Origin: Holosporales bacterium
Lineage (GTDB): Bacteria > Pseudomonadota > Alphaproteobacteria > RUG11792
Length of the DNA: 63,155 bases
Direction of reading: 5' to 3'
NCBI GenBank assembly: GCA_031262205.1
Contig: JAISID010000020.1
Span: 1-63,155 of the forward strand
The position numbers and the translations under genes are program-made. This document shows, piece after piece, positions 1 through 8,686 of the stretch. The notes beneath the pieces are model-generated. The model had not been told where the DNA came from. It saw nothing but the letters and a program-made list of their open reading frames with translations, and did not search any database. Numbering within the stretch: the stretch's first letter is position 1; each line of letters starts with the position of its first letter.

Positions 1-1
1 A

Positions 2-145
2 ATTGTAGAGAGAAAAGATCAAGATTTCTTTATCGCGACTCAAGCGCATCCGGAATTTAAATCCACTCCATTCTTACCGCATCCGTTGTTTTCAGCATTT
101 GTAGCAGCGGCGATAAAAAAGCGGAATAATAAAATTGCTCCTTGA
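2..145 (+). CDS. pyrG: CTP synthase, 3' end only
   Basis: The first 48 codons of the window are the C-terminal end of CTP synthase, which makes CTP from UTP, ATP and glutamine. The reading frame contains ATQAHPEFKSTPFLPHPLF, the end of the class I glutamine amidotransferase domain; the His-Pro-Glu in it supplies the His and Glu of the glutaminase triad. The gene ends in TGA at 143-145 after a basic tail. The start and synthetase domain lie outside the window. It converges on the Rel/SpoT gene on the other strand. The call is based on this short but highly characteristic motif. Confidence 0.9.
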   Translation: MVERKDQDFFIATQAHPEFKSTPFLPHPLFSAFVAAAIKKRNNKIAP

Positions 146-288
146 GGAACCAAATAAAAAGACAAGATCAAAAAAAATGAAATCCGTAAATGAAATTTAC
201 AGGATGCCAAGGCGCGATTCCCTAAGCTCTGATTCTGAATAACTATAACACGATTTAGCAGTTATGAATTATGCCAATTCCATTTTCG

Positions 289-2430
289 CTATTCTCTAGT
301 CGCTTCGCGAACAAAATCCGCGCTTCTTAAAGAGGCTATTATTATAGTCAATTGAGCGGCGTCTGTTACTTCTATTTCCAATTGGCATCGGATAAAATTC
401 TCAAACTTTTCCCCGATTTTCAAATTAACAATATTTCCCTGTTTGTTTTCGATAATATTAGCGATCTTTGATAAGTTTCCAGATTCGTAAACCGCCGTTA
501 TGTAAACCCTAGCAAGGTATTTCAAGTCTCTCTCAAAAGCCGTCTTACTCCAAGAAAGATCAACCGTCCTAAAACCTAAGCTATTTTCATTTCTCTTAAA
601 GATAGGGCATTGCTCTATGTGGATTTCTATTTTCCCGCCCTCGCTCATAAGACCGACTATTTTATCGCCGGGGACGGGAGAACAACAATCCGTCGTCGCT
701 ATGGTAATATTTTTCGGTATTCCAAATATCGGCAATTCGTTTTTGTCTTGAGTTTTCTTATCGTTACATTTATCTTCAGGACATAATTTCAGATTTGCAT
801 TTTTTAAACTATTAAACGTTAGAAGTATTTCTCGCATTGTAATTTGCGAAGTTCCAATTGAATAAAACATATTAGAAGGAGTATTAAATTTTAGGGTCTT
901 GCTAAGAGCGGCCAAGTCGTCGCTCGTAATCTCTATCCCTTGTCCCTTAAAAAATTCGTCGAAATTACTTTTCCCTATCACTTCTAATCGTTCTTTCTCA
1001 AGGGCATTTAATGCTTTCCTAATAGCGGTTTTCGCCTTGGTCGTTAAAACATAGTTCTCCCAAGACGGCTCGGGGATTTGTTTGGAATCGACTATAACTT
1101 CCACTTGATCTCCATTTTCAATAACAGTCTTTAAAGGAGCGGGGCTGCCGTTTACCTTAATAGTCGCCGCATGGTTCCCAACGTCCGAATGAATCGAATA
1201 GGCAAAATCTAGAACCGTCGCGCTTTTCGGAAGCGAAACAATCGTCCCTTTTGGCGTTATACAAAAAACAGTATCGGACAATATCTCGGTTTTCGAATTT
1301 GCTAAAAATTCCTCCATAGTAGAAGTATTTTCAAGAATTTGCACTAAATTCTTTATCCACTGATAGTTATTTTGGTTCATAGATTTAACCGAGCCGTTCG
1401 TCTTATAATCGCAATGAGCGGCAATCCCATATTCCGCAACAAGATGCATTTCTTTTGTTCGAATTTGAACCTCAATCCTTTTATTAAGAGGACCTATGAC
1501 GCACGTATGAAGCGACTGATAGCTGTTGTTTTTAGGAGTACTTATATAATCTCGGAACCTTCCGGGAACGACAAGATAATTTCGGTGAATCCCGCCCAAA
1601 ACCTGATAGCATAAAGGGATTGCGTCTACTATTATCCTAAAAGCCATAATATCGGAAAGTTGCTCGAACGAGATATTCCGAACATTCATCTTTTCCCAAA
1701 TTGAATAAGGAGATTTCAACCTCCCTGAAATAGAGCACGAAATATCAAAAGACTTCACCAGCTTTAGAAGTTCGTTGGAAATCTCGGACACTATTTGTTC
1801 CGAGGCGTCGTATAAATAATTCAACCTGGATTTTATAGATTTATAAATATCTGGATATAACTCCATAAAGGCGATATCTTGCAATTCGTCTTTAATACCG
1901 ACCATACCGATTCTTTCGGCGAGCGGAGCATAAATCTCCAAAGTCTCCTTCGCGATAAACTGCCTTTTCAACTTTTTCTTCTTAAACTTAAGAGTCCGCA
2001 TATTATGAAGTCTGTCCGCTAGCTTTATAATGAGCACCCTAATGTCCGCTGCGGCAGATAATAATAGTTTCTTAAAATTCTCAGTTTGTTTTTCGGCGAG
2101 CGACGTATTTTCAAACTTTGAAAGTTTCGTCACGCCGTTGACTATATCGGCAACCGTTTGCCCAAACATCTCCGATATTTCTTTAGCGGTCGTATTAGTA
2201 TCTTCAATCGTGTCGTGCAAAAGTCCGGCTATTATAGTATCTTGATCCATCTTTAAGGAAATTAATATTTCCGCCACTTCAAGCGGATGTAAGAAAAACG
2301 GATCGCCAGATTCTCTTGTTTGCACCCCATGTTTTTCAAGAGCGAAAAGGTAAGCCTTTTCAATTGAATCGTTGCAAACATTGTCAGAATATTTCTTAAT
2401 CTCTGAAATAATGTTTTGCGGCGTTATCAA
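289..2430 (-). CDS. spoT: Bifunctional (p)ppGpp synthetase/hydrolase, Rel/SpoT family
   Basis: This 713-residue protein has the length and domain order of a long RSH enzyme, which makes and degrades the alarmone (p)ppGpp. An N-terminal HD hydrolase domain carries the HD pair in LLHDTIEDT (about residues 71-79). The synthetase domain follows, with GRFRDYISTPKNNSYQSLHT and EVQIRT. A TGS domain begins near TVFCITPKGTIVSLPKSATV, and a C-terminal ACT-like domain closes the protein. Hydrolase and synthetase motifs both look intact, so a bifunctional enzyme is expected. The family-typical AHW is AHC here. The start appears to be TTG, with no good ATG before the HD domain. It is transcribed alone. 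Confidence 0.93.
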   Translation of the reverse strand: MITPQNIISEIKKYSDNVCNDSIEKAYLFALEKHGVQTRESGDPFFLHPLEVAEILISLKMDQDTIIAGLLHDTIEDTNTTAKEISEMFGQTVADIVNGVTKLSKFENTSLAEKQTENFKKLLLSAAADIRVLIIKLADRLHNMRTLKFKKKKLKRQFIAKETLEIYAPLAERIGMVGIKDELQDIAFMELYPDIYKSIKSRLNYLYDASEQIVSEISNELLKLVKSFDISCSISGRLKSPYSIWEKMNVRNISFEQLSDIMAFRIIVDAIPLCYQVLGGIHRNYLVVPGRFRDYISTPKNNSYQSLHTCVIGPLNKRIEVQIRTKEMHLVAEYGIAAHCDYKTNGSVKSMNQNNYQWIKNLVQILENTSTMEEFLANSKTEILSDTVFCITPKGTIVSLPKSATVLDFAYSIHSDVGNHAATIKVNGSPAPLKTVIENGDQVEVIVDSKQIPEPSWENYVLTTKAKTAIRKALNALEKERLEVIGKSNFDEFFKGQGIEITSDDLAALSKTLKFNTPSNMFYSIGTSQITMREILLTFNSLKNANLKLCPEDKCNDKKTQDKNELPIFGIPKNITIATTDCCSPVPGDKIVGLMSEGGKIEIHIEQCPIFKRNENSLGFRTVDLSWSKTAFERDLKYLARVYITAVYESGNLSKIANIIENKQGNIVNLKIGEKFENFIRCQLEIEVTDAAQLTIIIASLRSADFVREATRE

Positions 2431-2561
2431 AGCGAATCCAAAATCACAATATATAACCTTATAATTTTATTCTAAAATGTTAATATAAAATTTTCCTTAA
2501 AAATTATACGCTTTCAGTGCATCCTGCTTCACGCAGCAAAACGCCGCAATTAATATCGGCG

Positions 2562-3647
2562 TCAACTGAGCTGAATGACAGGCGGAATCTGAGAGTTTTC
2601 TGGAACGTTTAATTGACTCTTAGAAAACACAATTCCATCCTCAAGTATACCCTTCCTCAAGGCTCCAGGTTTCGTTCCTGCAACCATTAGTCCCCAATAA
2701 TCGCTTGTAACCGCATTATTAGAAAAATCCAGCATTTGTAAAACTCCATTCTCATTCTTGGCTACTTCAGACAAAATCGCCAAAACTCCGTCGCCAGTTA
2801 TTCCCGTTTCGTCTAATATTACAAATTTGAGAGCCGCCAAATTTGGCAGGTAACTCGCTAACAACGTCGCTCCTTCATCTCCAATTTTATTATGAGATAA
2901 ACTAATGCTAGAAACGAGTTTTGGATTGGCTTTCATAGTTTCAAGCAAAATCCCAAGACCGACGGCGGTCATTGAATTTCCCGCTAAATTTAAAGTTAGT
3001 TTCTCAACTCCTTTAGCCGCTAGCTCCCCTAGTTTCCGAGCAAAGTATTGAGCGTGCTCGTCCGTGAATTTCAATCCTTTTGCGCTTATAAATTTTAATC
3101 TCTCTATTTTTTCGCCGTTCGAAAATACAGGATCGACTGCGGCGACTATCGCTGGATCAATTTCTGCAACGTCTTCCTCAGGCGACGAATTTTTATCTAC
3201 AGTCGCAGTAGTCGTCGCAGCCGTCGGGGCATCGGCAGTAGTAGCGGCGGCATCTGTTTTAGGCTCTTCGACAGTCTCGGGCGAAGTTGTTTCCGCAGGC
3301 GCTGTTTTCCCTTTTACGTTAGACGCTAATTGCTCTCCTTTTTCCTTTGCTCCGTCAACTTTACTCTTCACCGTCTCCGCAACGCCGCTTGCTTTTGCAG
3401 ACGCAGCCCCCACGGCCGTTGCTATTTTGCTAGACGCCGTATTGCGAACTCCAGCTACCGTATCTATTCCTTTTTGTTTAACTGCGGCTACTTTCTTAGT
3501 CGCCTCGGTTTTAAGGACTCCAAGGACTCCTCCCGCCGCTCCTTTTATAGCGTCTAGAGCGGAGCCTGCGCTATAACCTGAAAAAATTGTTATAATAAAA
3601 CAAGTCTGAAAAAATAACAGCAGCGTTCTGCTCATTTCGCAACTCAT
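2562..3647 (-). CDS. Exported Ala/Lys-rich protein with C-terminal leucine-rich repeats
   Basis: I recognise no named family. The protein is 361 residues long. A hydrophobic segment (about 9-30, LLLFFQTCFIITIFSGYSAG) looks like a signal peptide. Next comes an Ala/Lys/Val-rich stretch to about residue 110 with LEA-like amphipathic repeats, then an acidic Thr/Ala-rich linker. Residues about 180-330 contain ribonuclease-inhibitor-type LRRs, for example LTLNLAGNSMTAVGLGILL, ISLSHNKIGDEGATLLASYL and FVILDETGITGDGVLAIL. Exported LRR proteins in intracellular bacteria often meet host proteins, but an effector role is inference. An alternative start is the ATG four codons in. It lies alone between Rel and lpxB. 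Confidence 0.7.
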   Translation of the reverse strand: MSCEMSRTLLLFFQTCFIITIFSGYSAGSALDAIKGAAGGVLGVLKTEATKKVAAVKQKGIDTVAGVRNTASSKIATAVGAASAKASGVAETVKSKVDGAKEKGEQLASNVKGKTAPAETTSPETVEEPKTDAAATTADAPTAATTTATVDKNSSPEEDVAEIDPAIVAAVDPVFSNGEKIERLKFISAKGLKFTDEHAQYFARKLGELAAKGVEKLTLNLAGNSMTAVGLGILLETMKANPKLVSSISLSHNKIGDEGATLLASYLPNLAALKFVILDETGITGDGVLAILSEVAKNENGVLQMLDFSNNAVTSDYWGLMVAGTKPGALRKGILEDGIVFSKSQLNVPENSQIPPVIQLS

Positions 3648-3709
3648 AATAATGTCGCCATATCAAAATGATACGGTTAAAACATTAAAATTCAGTTAAT
3701 GCGAGGCTT

Positions 3710-4783
3710 TTAATTTTCATTTAAACATTGCGATATAGCCGTCGCAATTTCTTCCGAGGGAATTTTACCTTCTGCAATTAATTTGGTTCTAAGTTTCTTA
3801 AAATTTTTAAGTTGAACATCTACGTTCAGCTTACTTGCCGCGATCGATATTTTTTCGGGAGAACAATCCTTTTGAATAAGTTCGGGAACGACCGCTTCTC
3901 CTAGGATTATATTTACAAGGGAAATAAATCTTACCTTAATCAAAGACCTGACTATCCAATATGAAACCCAAGATAATTTATAACAAACAACCATAGGGCA
4001 TTCGGAAAGAGCAAGCTGCAAAGTCGCGGTGCCGCTTGCGACTATGGCTAATTTCGCGGATTTATATAACTTTAATTTTTCGTCTTCATCCGAAACAATT
4101 TCTATATTTCCCGCTCCAATTATAGCTTTCACTAACGGCTCTAAATTCGGCAGCGTTGGAATCGCAATCCGTTTCGCTTCTATGTTTTCAAGCGACTTAA
4201 GAAAAATCGGCAGAAGCGTTTTAATTTCCTGCGTTCGGCTCCCTGGCATCAACAATAAAATATCTTCTTTTTCCCCATTCGCTCCAGCAAATTTTTCAAC
4301 AACGGGATGCCCGACAAACGTCGTTTTTAAACCATATTTAACAAAATACTGCGGTTCAAAATCAAACAGCGTCAAAAGTTGATCGTACAATTTAGCGACA
4401 GATTTCGCCCGCCCTGGTCTCCATGCCCACACGCTTGGGGCGACAAGATGCATCAATTTTATTTTTGGATCGCGCTTTCTCACTTTCTTCGCGACTCTAA
4501 AACAAAATCCAGGAGAGTCGATTGTTAGGATAGCGTCCGCTTTGTTAGTTAATATATCGTCGACAGTTTTATTAATTAGTCTTTTGATTTTCAAAATATG
4601 GGGAATTACTTCGATTAGGCCGCCGACGGAAATATCGTTTATATCAAAAAGGCTTTTAAATCCCTTGCTTTCCATGAGTTTTCCCCCAATTCCTTTAATA
4701 TTAACGCCTTTTAGTTTGTCGATTATGCCAGCGCCTAAAAAGTCTCCCGACGCCTCTCCTGCGATTATGTAAAGCCTTTTCAT
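3710..4783 (-). CDS. lpxB: Lipid-A-disaccharide synthase
   Basis: The enzyme joins UDP-2,3-diacylglucosamine and lipid X to form the lipid A disaccharide at the inner membrane. The N-terminus, RLYIIAGEASGDFLGAGII, matches the GT19 family signature, followed by GIGGKLMESKGF and VGHPVVEKF and a C-terminal Rossmann half. At 357 residues it is slightly short of the usual 380 or so. It follows rimM with a 5-base gap, so rpsP-rimM-lpxB reads as one operon. Its presence implies an LPS-bearing outer membrane. The usual lpxD-fabZ-lpxA-lpxB neighbours are absent, so lpxB has moved. Confidence 0.93.
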   Translation of the reverse strand: MKRLYIIAGEASGDFLGAGIIDKLKGVNIKGIGGKLMESKGFKSLFDINDISVGGLIEVIPHILKIKRLINKTVDDILTNKADAILTIDSPGFCFRVAKKVRKRDPKIKLMHLVAPSVWAWRPGRAKSVAKLYDQLLTLFDFEPQYFVKYGLKTTFVGHPVVEKFAGANGEKEDILLLMPGSRTQEIKTLLPIFLKSLENIEAKRIAIPTLPNLEPLVKAIIGAGNIEIVSDEDEKLKLYKSAKLAIVASGTATLQLALSECPMVVCYKLSWVSYWIVRSLIKVRFISLVNIILGEAVVPELIQKDCSPEKISIAASKLNVDVQLKNFKKLRTKLIAEGKIPSEEIATAISQCLNEN

Positions 4784-4788
4784 AAAAC

Positions 4789-5307
4789 TTACCTTAAAAT
4801 AAATCGCTCGTTTAATATTATTAGTTTATTCTCAAGATCAATATCTAAAACGGATTCTTTGTTGAATGGAACGGTTCCGATTTTGCTGGCGTTTTCAAAC
4901 TTTATATCAAGTTTTATGTCAAGAAAAACCCCAGCACCGTAATCAAAAGCCGCAGCAATAACGCCTATTGGAACGCCGTTATTATCAACAGCGGTTAAGC
5001 CGTAGAGATCCGCTAAATAATACTCGTCGTCGCCCAAAGCCGAGAAATCGTTTCTATCGACGTATATTTTATTCGCCCTAAGCGCTTCCGCTTCGTCTCT
5101 ATTTTTACAACCGTTAAGAAAAGTTACAATCTCATTTTTCTCATTAATTTTGGGGCTTTCAAGGGAAATCTCCCTTTCATCGGCTAAAAAAAATTTTTTA
5201 AATTCTAAGAACGAATTGGGAGATTGCGTAAACGTATGAATTTTCACTTGCCCCTTAATCCCAACGGGTTTTGCGACGATGCCGACACAAACCCGTTTGG
5301 GATTCAT
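4789..5307 (-). CDS. rimM: Ribosome maturation factor RimM
   Basis: RimM binds ribosomal protein S19 and helps mature the 30S head. The 172-residue protein begins RVCVGIVAKPVGIKGQVKI, the family N-terminal motif, and carries the PRC-barrel part around DEYYLADLYGLTAVDNNGVPIG. Length is normal. The start codon directly abuts the rpsP stop with no gap, so translation is probably coupled, and lpxB follows 5 bases downstream. In most alphaproteobacteria trmD and rplS come next; here they do not. Confidence 0.92.
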   Translation of the reverse strand: MNPKRVCVGIVAKPVGIKGQVKIHTFTQSPNSFLEFKKFFLADEREISLESPKINEKNEIVTFLNGCKNRDEAEALRANKIYVDRNDFSALGDDEYYLADLYGLTAVDNNGVPIGVIAAAFDYGAGVFLDIKLDIKFENASKIGTVPFNKESVLDIDLENKLIILNERFILR

Positions 5308-5670
5308 TTACGCTTCCGAAGGAGCGTTTTCAGCTTTTGCTTCGCTAGCCTCTTGAAGCCTCTTTTGAGCTTTCTCTTTAGGAGCGGACTTCTTAGGCGT
5401 ATTGCGAACCGCAGCTTTTTCAGTAATTTTAACTTCGGCTAATAGTTTGTCGACTCTATCGCTCGGTTTCGCCCCGATAGACAACCAATATTTCACTCTT
5501 TCTTCATTAACAACGAATCTAGCGGTATCGCTTTTTTCAAGAAGCGGGTTATACGAACCGAGTCTCTCAATAAAACGACCGTCTCTAGAAGCCGTATTTT
5601 CAGCGACGACAAGTCTGTAAAAAGGGCGTTTTTTAACTCCGCCCCTAGCTAATCTAATTTTTAAAGCCAT
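5308..5670 (-). CDS. rpsP: 30S ribosomal protein S16
   Basis: The 120-residue protein starts MALKIRLARGGVKKRPFYRLVVAE and contains RFIERLGSYNPL and YWLSIGAKPSDRV, all diagnostic for bS16. A basic, Ala-rich tail of about 35 residues follows the conserved core, as is common in alphaproteobacteria. It is the first gene of an rpsP-rimM-lpxB unit. The upstream region is a long repeat-filled gap, so the promoter must lie just above 5670; a purine-rich GAAGGAAT precedes the ATG. Confidence 0.96.
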   Translation of the reverse strand: MALKIRLARGGVKKRPFYRLVVAENTASRDGRFIERLGSYNPLLEKSDTARFVVNEERVKYWLSIGAKPSDRVDKLLAEVKITEKAAVRNTPKKSAPKEKAQKRLQEASEAKAENAPSEA

Positions 5671-5920
5671 TTATTCCTTCTTTAAATCCAAATAATCGAC
5701 AACGTAATGCAGAAATTATACCGTATCTCAGAAGATAGTCAAAGAATTATGAGCTATCTTTTTTACCAAGCATTGTAGACGATTCTTAATCGCTGTCGTC
5801 GTATCGCAGCCAAGAAAGCTGAAGCTGGGGCCGATATAATACGCCATGTCATTAAGTTAGGGAATCATTATACTTTGCCGTCTCATGAATTTCATTTTTT
5901 TAGATGATAGTTAGCATATC

Positions 5921-6080
5921 TATAATATTTGTCTTTCGGCGTACTTCGATTATACCGATTTATTAAAAGCGTAACTTGTCAAGGGACGCCTCGCTTTACT
6001 CGGCTCTCACGTCCTTGACAAGTCGCTTTATAAATCGGTCGAGATATCCTCGTTCCTAAAGATAAATATTATTGGGTGGA
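5921..6080 (+). repeat. Family A palindromic dispersed repeat, copy A1 (forward)
   Basis: This is a long imperfect hairpin. The left end TATAATATTTGTCTTT pairs with the right end AAAGATAAATATT; inside it ACCGATTTAT pairs with ATAAATCGGT, and innermost CTTGTCAAGG pairs with CCTTGACAAG. Five other copies occur at 25451, 39389, 44790, 46926 and 63031. Similarity continues about 80 bases past the right end, with TATAGTTT and a CGTTAA-like motif. No reading frame is conserved, so this looks like a MITE or a structural element rather than a gene. Confidence 0.85.
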
Positions 6081-6193
6081 GCATTTGGTCATATAGTTTG
6101 GTTCCTTATCTTTAGCATTGGCATCCCGGAAGAGGGCAATTGATTAATAAGGCAATATTGGCGAATCTGAAGTAATAACAGTTCACAAACAAT

Positions 6194-6316
6194 GGGAATC
6201 CCCAACGTTTAACAGATAAATTAGAATTCTTATCAAAGGTGTATCACTAGAGTTTCTGAGTGCGCTTAAAATAATCCATTCATAAAAAAGAGCTACTATG
6301 CGTTAAGGAATGATTC
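6194..6316 (+). repeat. Family B repeat, copy B1
   Basis: It starts GGGAATCCCCAACG and ends GCGTTAAGGAATGATTC, an imperfect inverted terminal repeat of the family ends GGAATCATCCCC and GTTAGGGGATGATTCC. The interior, GTATCACTAGAGTTTCTGAGT, resembles copy B3 at 21382. It is about 123 bp and non-coding. Confidence 0.6.
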
Positions 6317-6390
6317 TCTTAAGTTATAAAGAACCTCGATTTCTAAATAAAAGTTCGGAGTTAATACTACGGTAAGCAAGGCTAATTTTT

Positions 6391-6498
6391 CAGAATCATC
6401 CCCTAATACCGTTATAAATAGCGGTTGCATACAAGAAATAAAATTACTAATTAGAATCGACTAACCGCAAATGAAATTTGTGGTAAGGTATGACTCCC
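6391..6498 (+). repeat. Family B repeat, copy B2
   Basis: It begins CAGAATCATCCCCTAATACC and ends TGGTAAGGTATGACTCCC. The interior (TTATAAATAGCGGTTGCATAC and TAGAATCGACTAACCGCAAA) is clearly related to copies B4 (31477) and B5 (56183). With A1 and B1 it accounts for most of the 846-base gap between rpsP and holC. Confidence 0.65.
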
Positions 6499-6516
6499 AA
6501 ACTTTTTATACCGTTG

Positions 6517-6978
6517 TCATAACTCTGCAGGCTTCCACGAGCTGTCGTTTTGGACCCAAGTTTTTTGTTCTAAAAACGATGCGTTTTTATAATACGCAGC
6601 TCTTGCTTTGGCATTATCGATTAAGTTTAAATCAAATATATCGATCACTTTATTAAACGAACTTATATCGCCAAATTTAGTTATATCTATTCCGTTATGC
6701 AGCAAGCAATACGGGTTATTATAAAACACAATTTCCGTTGAAAACCAGACGTGGCAAAACTTTGCGTCTTCAATTGGCAACGCTTTTTTATTGCCGCTGG
6801 GAATAAAAGATAATCTTGAAAAAGTCCATAATCTAGAATTATAAAAATCAACCTCTTCTTCGTTGTCGCAAAGAAACAAAATAGGCTCCCGAATGGAATA
6901 CATCTTCTCCGCCAGCTTACACGCTATAGATATAAACTCTGATTTTATCCCATAGAAAACTACGCTTTTGCTTGACAT
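6517..6978 (-). CDS. holC: DNA polymerase III chi subunit-like protein
   Basis: The 153-residue protein fits the HolC family: an N-terminal FYG motif, ACKLAEKMYSIREPILFLCDNEEEVDFYNSRLWTF split over residues 19-53, and FIPSGNKKALPIEDA where the family has SFIPH and a PV-rich stretch. Chi links the clamp loader to SSB in the replisome. The family is poorly conserved, so the call rests on the LWTFSRLSFIP region. Its start lies inside the end of nusB (19-base overlap), indicating co-transcription and coupled translation; nusB-holC is not a usual pair. Confidence 0.72.
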   Translation of the reverse strand: MSSKSVVFYGIKSEFISIACKLAEKMYSIREPILFLCDNEEEVDFYNSRLWTFSRLSFIPSGNKKALPIEDAKFCHVWFSTEIVFYNNPYCLLHNGIDITKFGDISSFNKVIDIFDLNLIDNAKARAAYYKNASFLEQKTWVQNDSSWKPAEL

Positions 6979-7415
6979 TTCCGCTCTATCCGTTTCGATA
7001 TTTTTTCTAAAATAGCGTTTATAAAATGTACGAAATTATAATCGACAAAACTCTTAGCAATTTCAATATATTCGTTAATAATTACTGGTATATCCGTCTT
7101 CTCAAAAATCATTTCTATAATAGCGACTTTTATTATACTGACGCCTATTATTGGAGCATTACTTAAACTTTTGTCATATTCCAAATTGTTATTTATTATC
7201 TCGTCGAGATTCAGGCTTTCGGAAAACCTTCCGACAAGACTTTCTAAAAACTTATAATTTATTCCTTGGCAATCAGGATTTTGTTTAACATAATGCTCGA
7301 TAAAATTATTAATAATTTTCTGAATATCCACAGAAGACGTCGCGTTTATTTGATACATAATTTGAACGGCGGCTACTCTAGAAAGACGCTTTGACAATAT
7401 TTTTTTTTCAGACAT
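6960..7415 (-). CDS. nusB: Transcription antitermination factor NusB
   Basis: NusB binds boxA RNA with S10 (NusE) in antitermination of rRNA operons. The all-helical sequence begins KRLSRVAAVQIMYQINAT, and the C-terminal half has IIKVAIIEMIFEKTDIPVIINEYIEIAKSF, the NusB signature. I place the start at the ATG at 7415, because AAAAGGG lies about 8 bases upstream; a longer frame reaches 7445. It gives about 151 residues, the normal size. It overlaps holC and is divergent from rph. Confidence 0.92.
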   Translation of the reverse strand: MSEKKILSKRLSRVAAVQIMYQINATSSVDIQKIINNFIEHYVKQNPDCQGINYKFLESLVGRFSESLNLDEIINNNLEYDKSLSNAPIIGVSIIKVAIIEMIFEKTDIPVIINEYIEIAKSFVDYNFVHFINAILEKISKRIERKCQAKA

Positions 7416-7544
7416 AAAAGCCCTTTTAGCCTTCAAAGCAAGCATTACTATAACACGCGGCGGTAAATAATTCCATAAGAAACGGGAAACTCCCTTTAAT
7501 TCTCGACTTAAGAATTTGTCAAAAAAGTAGTAGACTACGTTACA

Positions 7545-7550
7545 TATAAT
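7545..7550 (+). promoter_or_regulatory. Candidate -10 box for rph
   Basis: A perfect TATAAT lies 32 bases before the rph ATG in the nusB-rph divergent region. No good -35 hexamer stands 16-18 bases upstream; a small inverted repeat GTAGtagaCTAC occupies 7527-7538 instead. The promoter is inferred from the hexamer alone. Confidence 0.4.
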
Positions 7551-7581
7551 TCACTTCTACGACATACATATTCGTTAAAAA

Positions 7582-8301
7582 ATGATCAAGAGACTTTTGG
7601 GAAGAGGATACGACGAGCTAAGACCAGTAGCTTTAGTCCCGCGCTATTACCAGCATGGCGACGGCTCGTGTTTTGTGAAATTCGGAGAAACGCATGTTAT
7701 TTGCGCCGCAACCATCGAAGAACGAGTCCCTATATTTTTGAGAAATACCAAAACAGGCTGGGTATCTGCAGAATACGGCATGCTTCCATGTTCATGCCAA
7801 GAAAGAACAGATAGAGAGGCAGCCAAAGGAAAACAGTTTGGGCGAACGCTTGAAATTCAAAGATTAATCGGGCGTTCTTTACGCTCTGTAATCGACCTAT
7901 CGATTCTTGGGGAAAGACAAATAAAAATAGATTGCGACGTTATTCAAGCCGACGGCGGAACGAGAACCGCCAGCATAACCGGAGCATTTGTCGCTATGTA
8001 TTTGGCATGTCAAAAGTTACTGAAAAACAAAAGCATTATCTCAAATCCAATAAAGGAACACGTCGTTGCAATTTCATGCGGAATCGTTAACGGCGAGCCT
8101 CTTCTAGATTTAGACTATGGAGAAGACTCGACGGCGGAAGTCGACTCTAATTTCATAATGTCGACTAATAACATCATCGAAATTCAGGCTTGCGGTGAAA
8201 AACGACCTTTCATAGAATCTGAATTTTTTGATCTTTTAAAGTATGCTAAAAAAGGGAAAGAGGAATTAATTACAAAGCAAAAGCAAGCGCTTGGTTTGTA
8301 A
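7582..8301 (+). CDS. rph: Ribonuclease PH
   Basis: This phosphorolytic 3' exonuclease trims tRNA precursors. The 239-residue protein has the expected length and motifs: GRGYDELRPV at the N-terminus, CSCQERTDREAAKGKQFGRT, and DCDVIQADGGTRTASITGA with the phosphate-binding GGTRTA. It stands alone, divergent from nusB-holC. Nothing looks degraded. Confidence 0.96.
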   Translation: MIKRLLGRGYDELRPVALVPRYYQHGDGSCFVKFGETHVICAATIEERVPIFLRNTKTGWVSAEYGMLPCSCQERTDREAAKGKQFGRTLEIQRLIGRSLRSVIDLSILGERQIKIDCDVIQADGGTRTASITGAFVAMYLACQKLLKNKSIISNPIKEHVVAISCGIVNGEPLLDLDYGEDSTAEVDSNFIMSTNNIIEIQACGEKRPFIESEFFDLLKYAKKGKEELITKQKQALGL

Positions 8302-8686
8302 GACTAACTATCTTTGCGAATTTCTGAAGGCGGAATTTCTCTGAAAGCGGGTTTTGGAACTATCGTTAAATTCTGGCTTTGTATTTTCCGAACAAAGCGG
8401 TCGTTTACCAGCATATATAGACAGGACTAAGGTTCGCGCAAGGGATTGAACTGCAAGAGAAAATCCTATACCGAGGCGGACGGATATACGGGACGCGTCC
8501 CTGATTGCTCGTTTCTTCTAGTTTGTCATGATACAAATGGATGAGCAAAAGTCATTTGAAATATAACAGTCGCTCGCGTAAGATAACAACGGTAGTTTTG
8601 CCTTGACAAAACAAATTGCTTTTGACTTAAACTTATGCATTTTATAGACTACAATTAGTAGGTTGTTATCTTAGGCCATCCGTACT
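8302..8686. other. Gap between rph and serS
   Basis: I see no gene in these 385 bases. A perfect 12-base palindrome GGGACGCGTCCC lies at 8490-8501. TTGACA and TTGACT hexamers occur shortly before serS, with TATAGA 15 bases after the second; the spacing is poor and the promoter is uncertain. No T-box-like conserved core was recognised. Confidence 0.4.

Noticed and set aside
1372..1614. 80-codon + strand frame inside the Rel/SpoT gene
   Set aside because: It lies entirely within a well-supported gene on the other strand and has no domain or ribosome site.
3064..3576. 170-codon Ala/Ser-rich + strand frame opposite the LRR gene
   Set aside because: It is the antisense of the Ala/Lys-rich repeat; low complexity explains the open frame.
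5921..6080. Family A repeat considered as a CRISPR repeat or tRNA-like gene
   Set aside because: Copies are kilobases apart, not in an array, and there is no cloverleaf.
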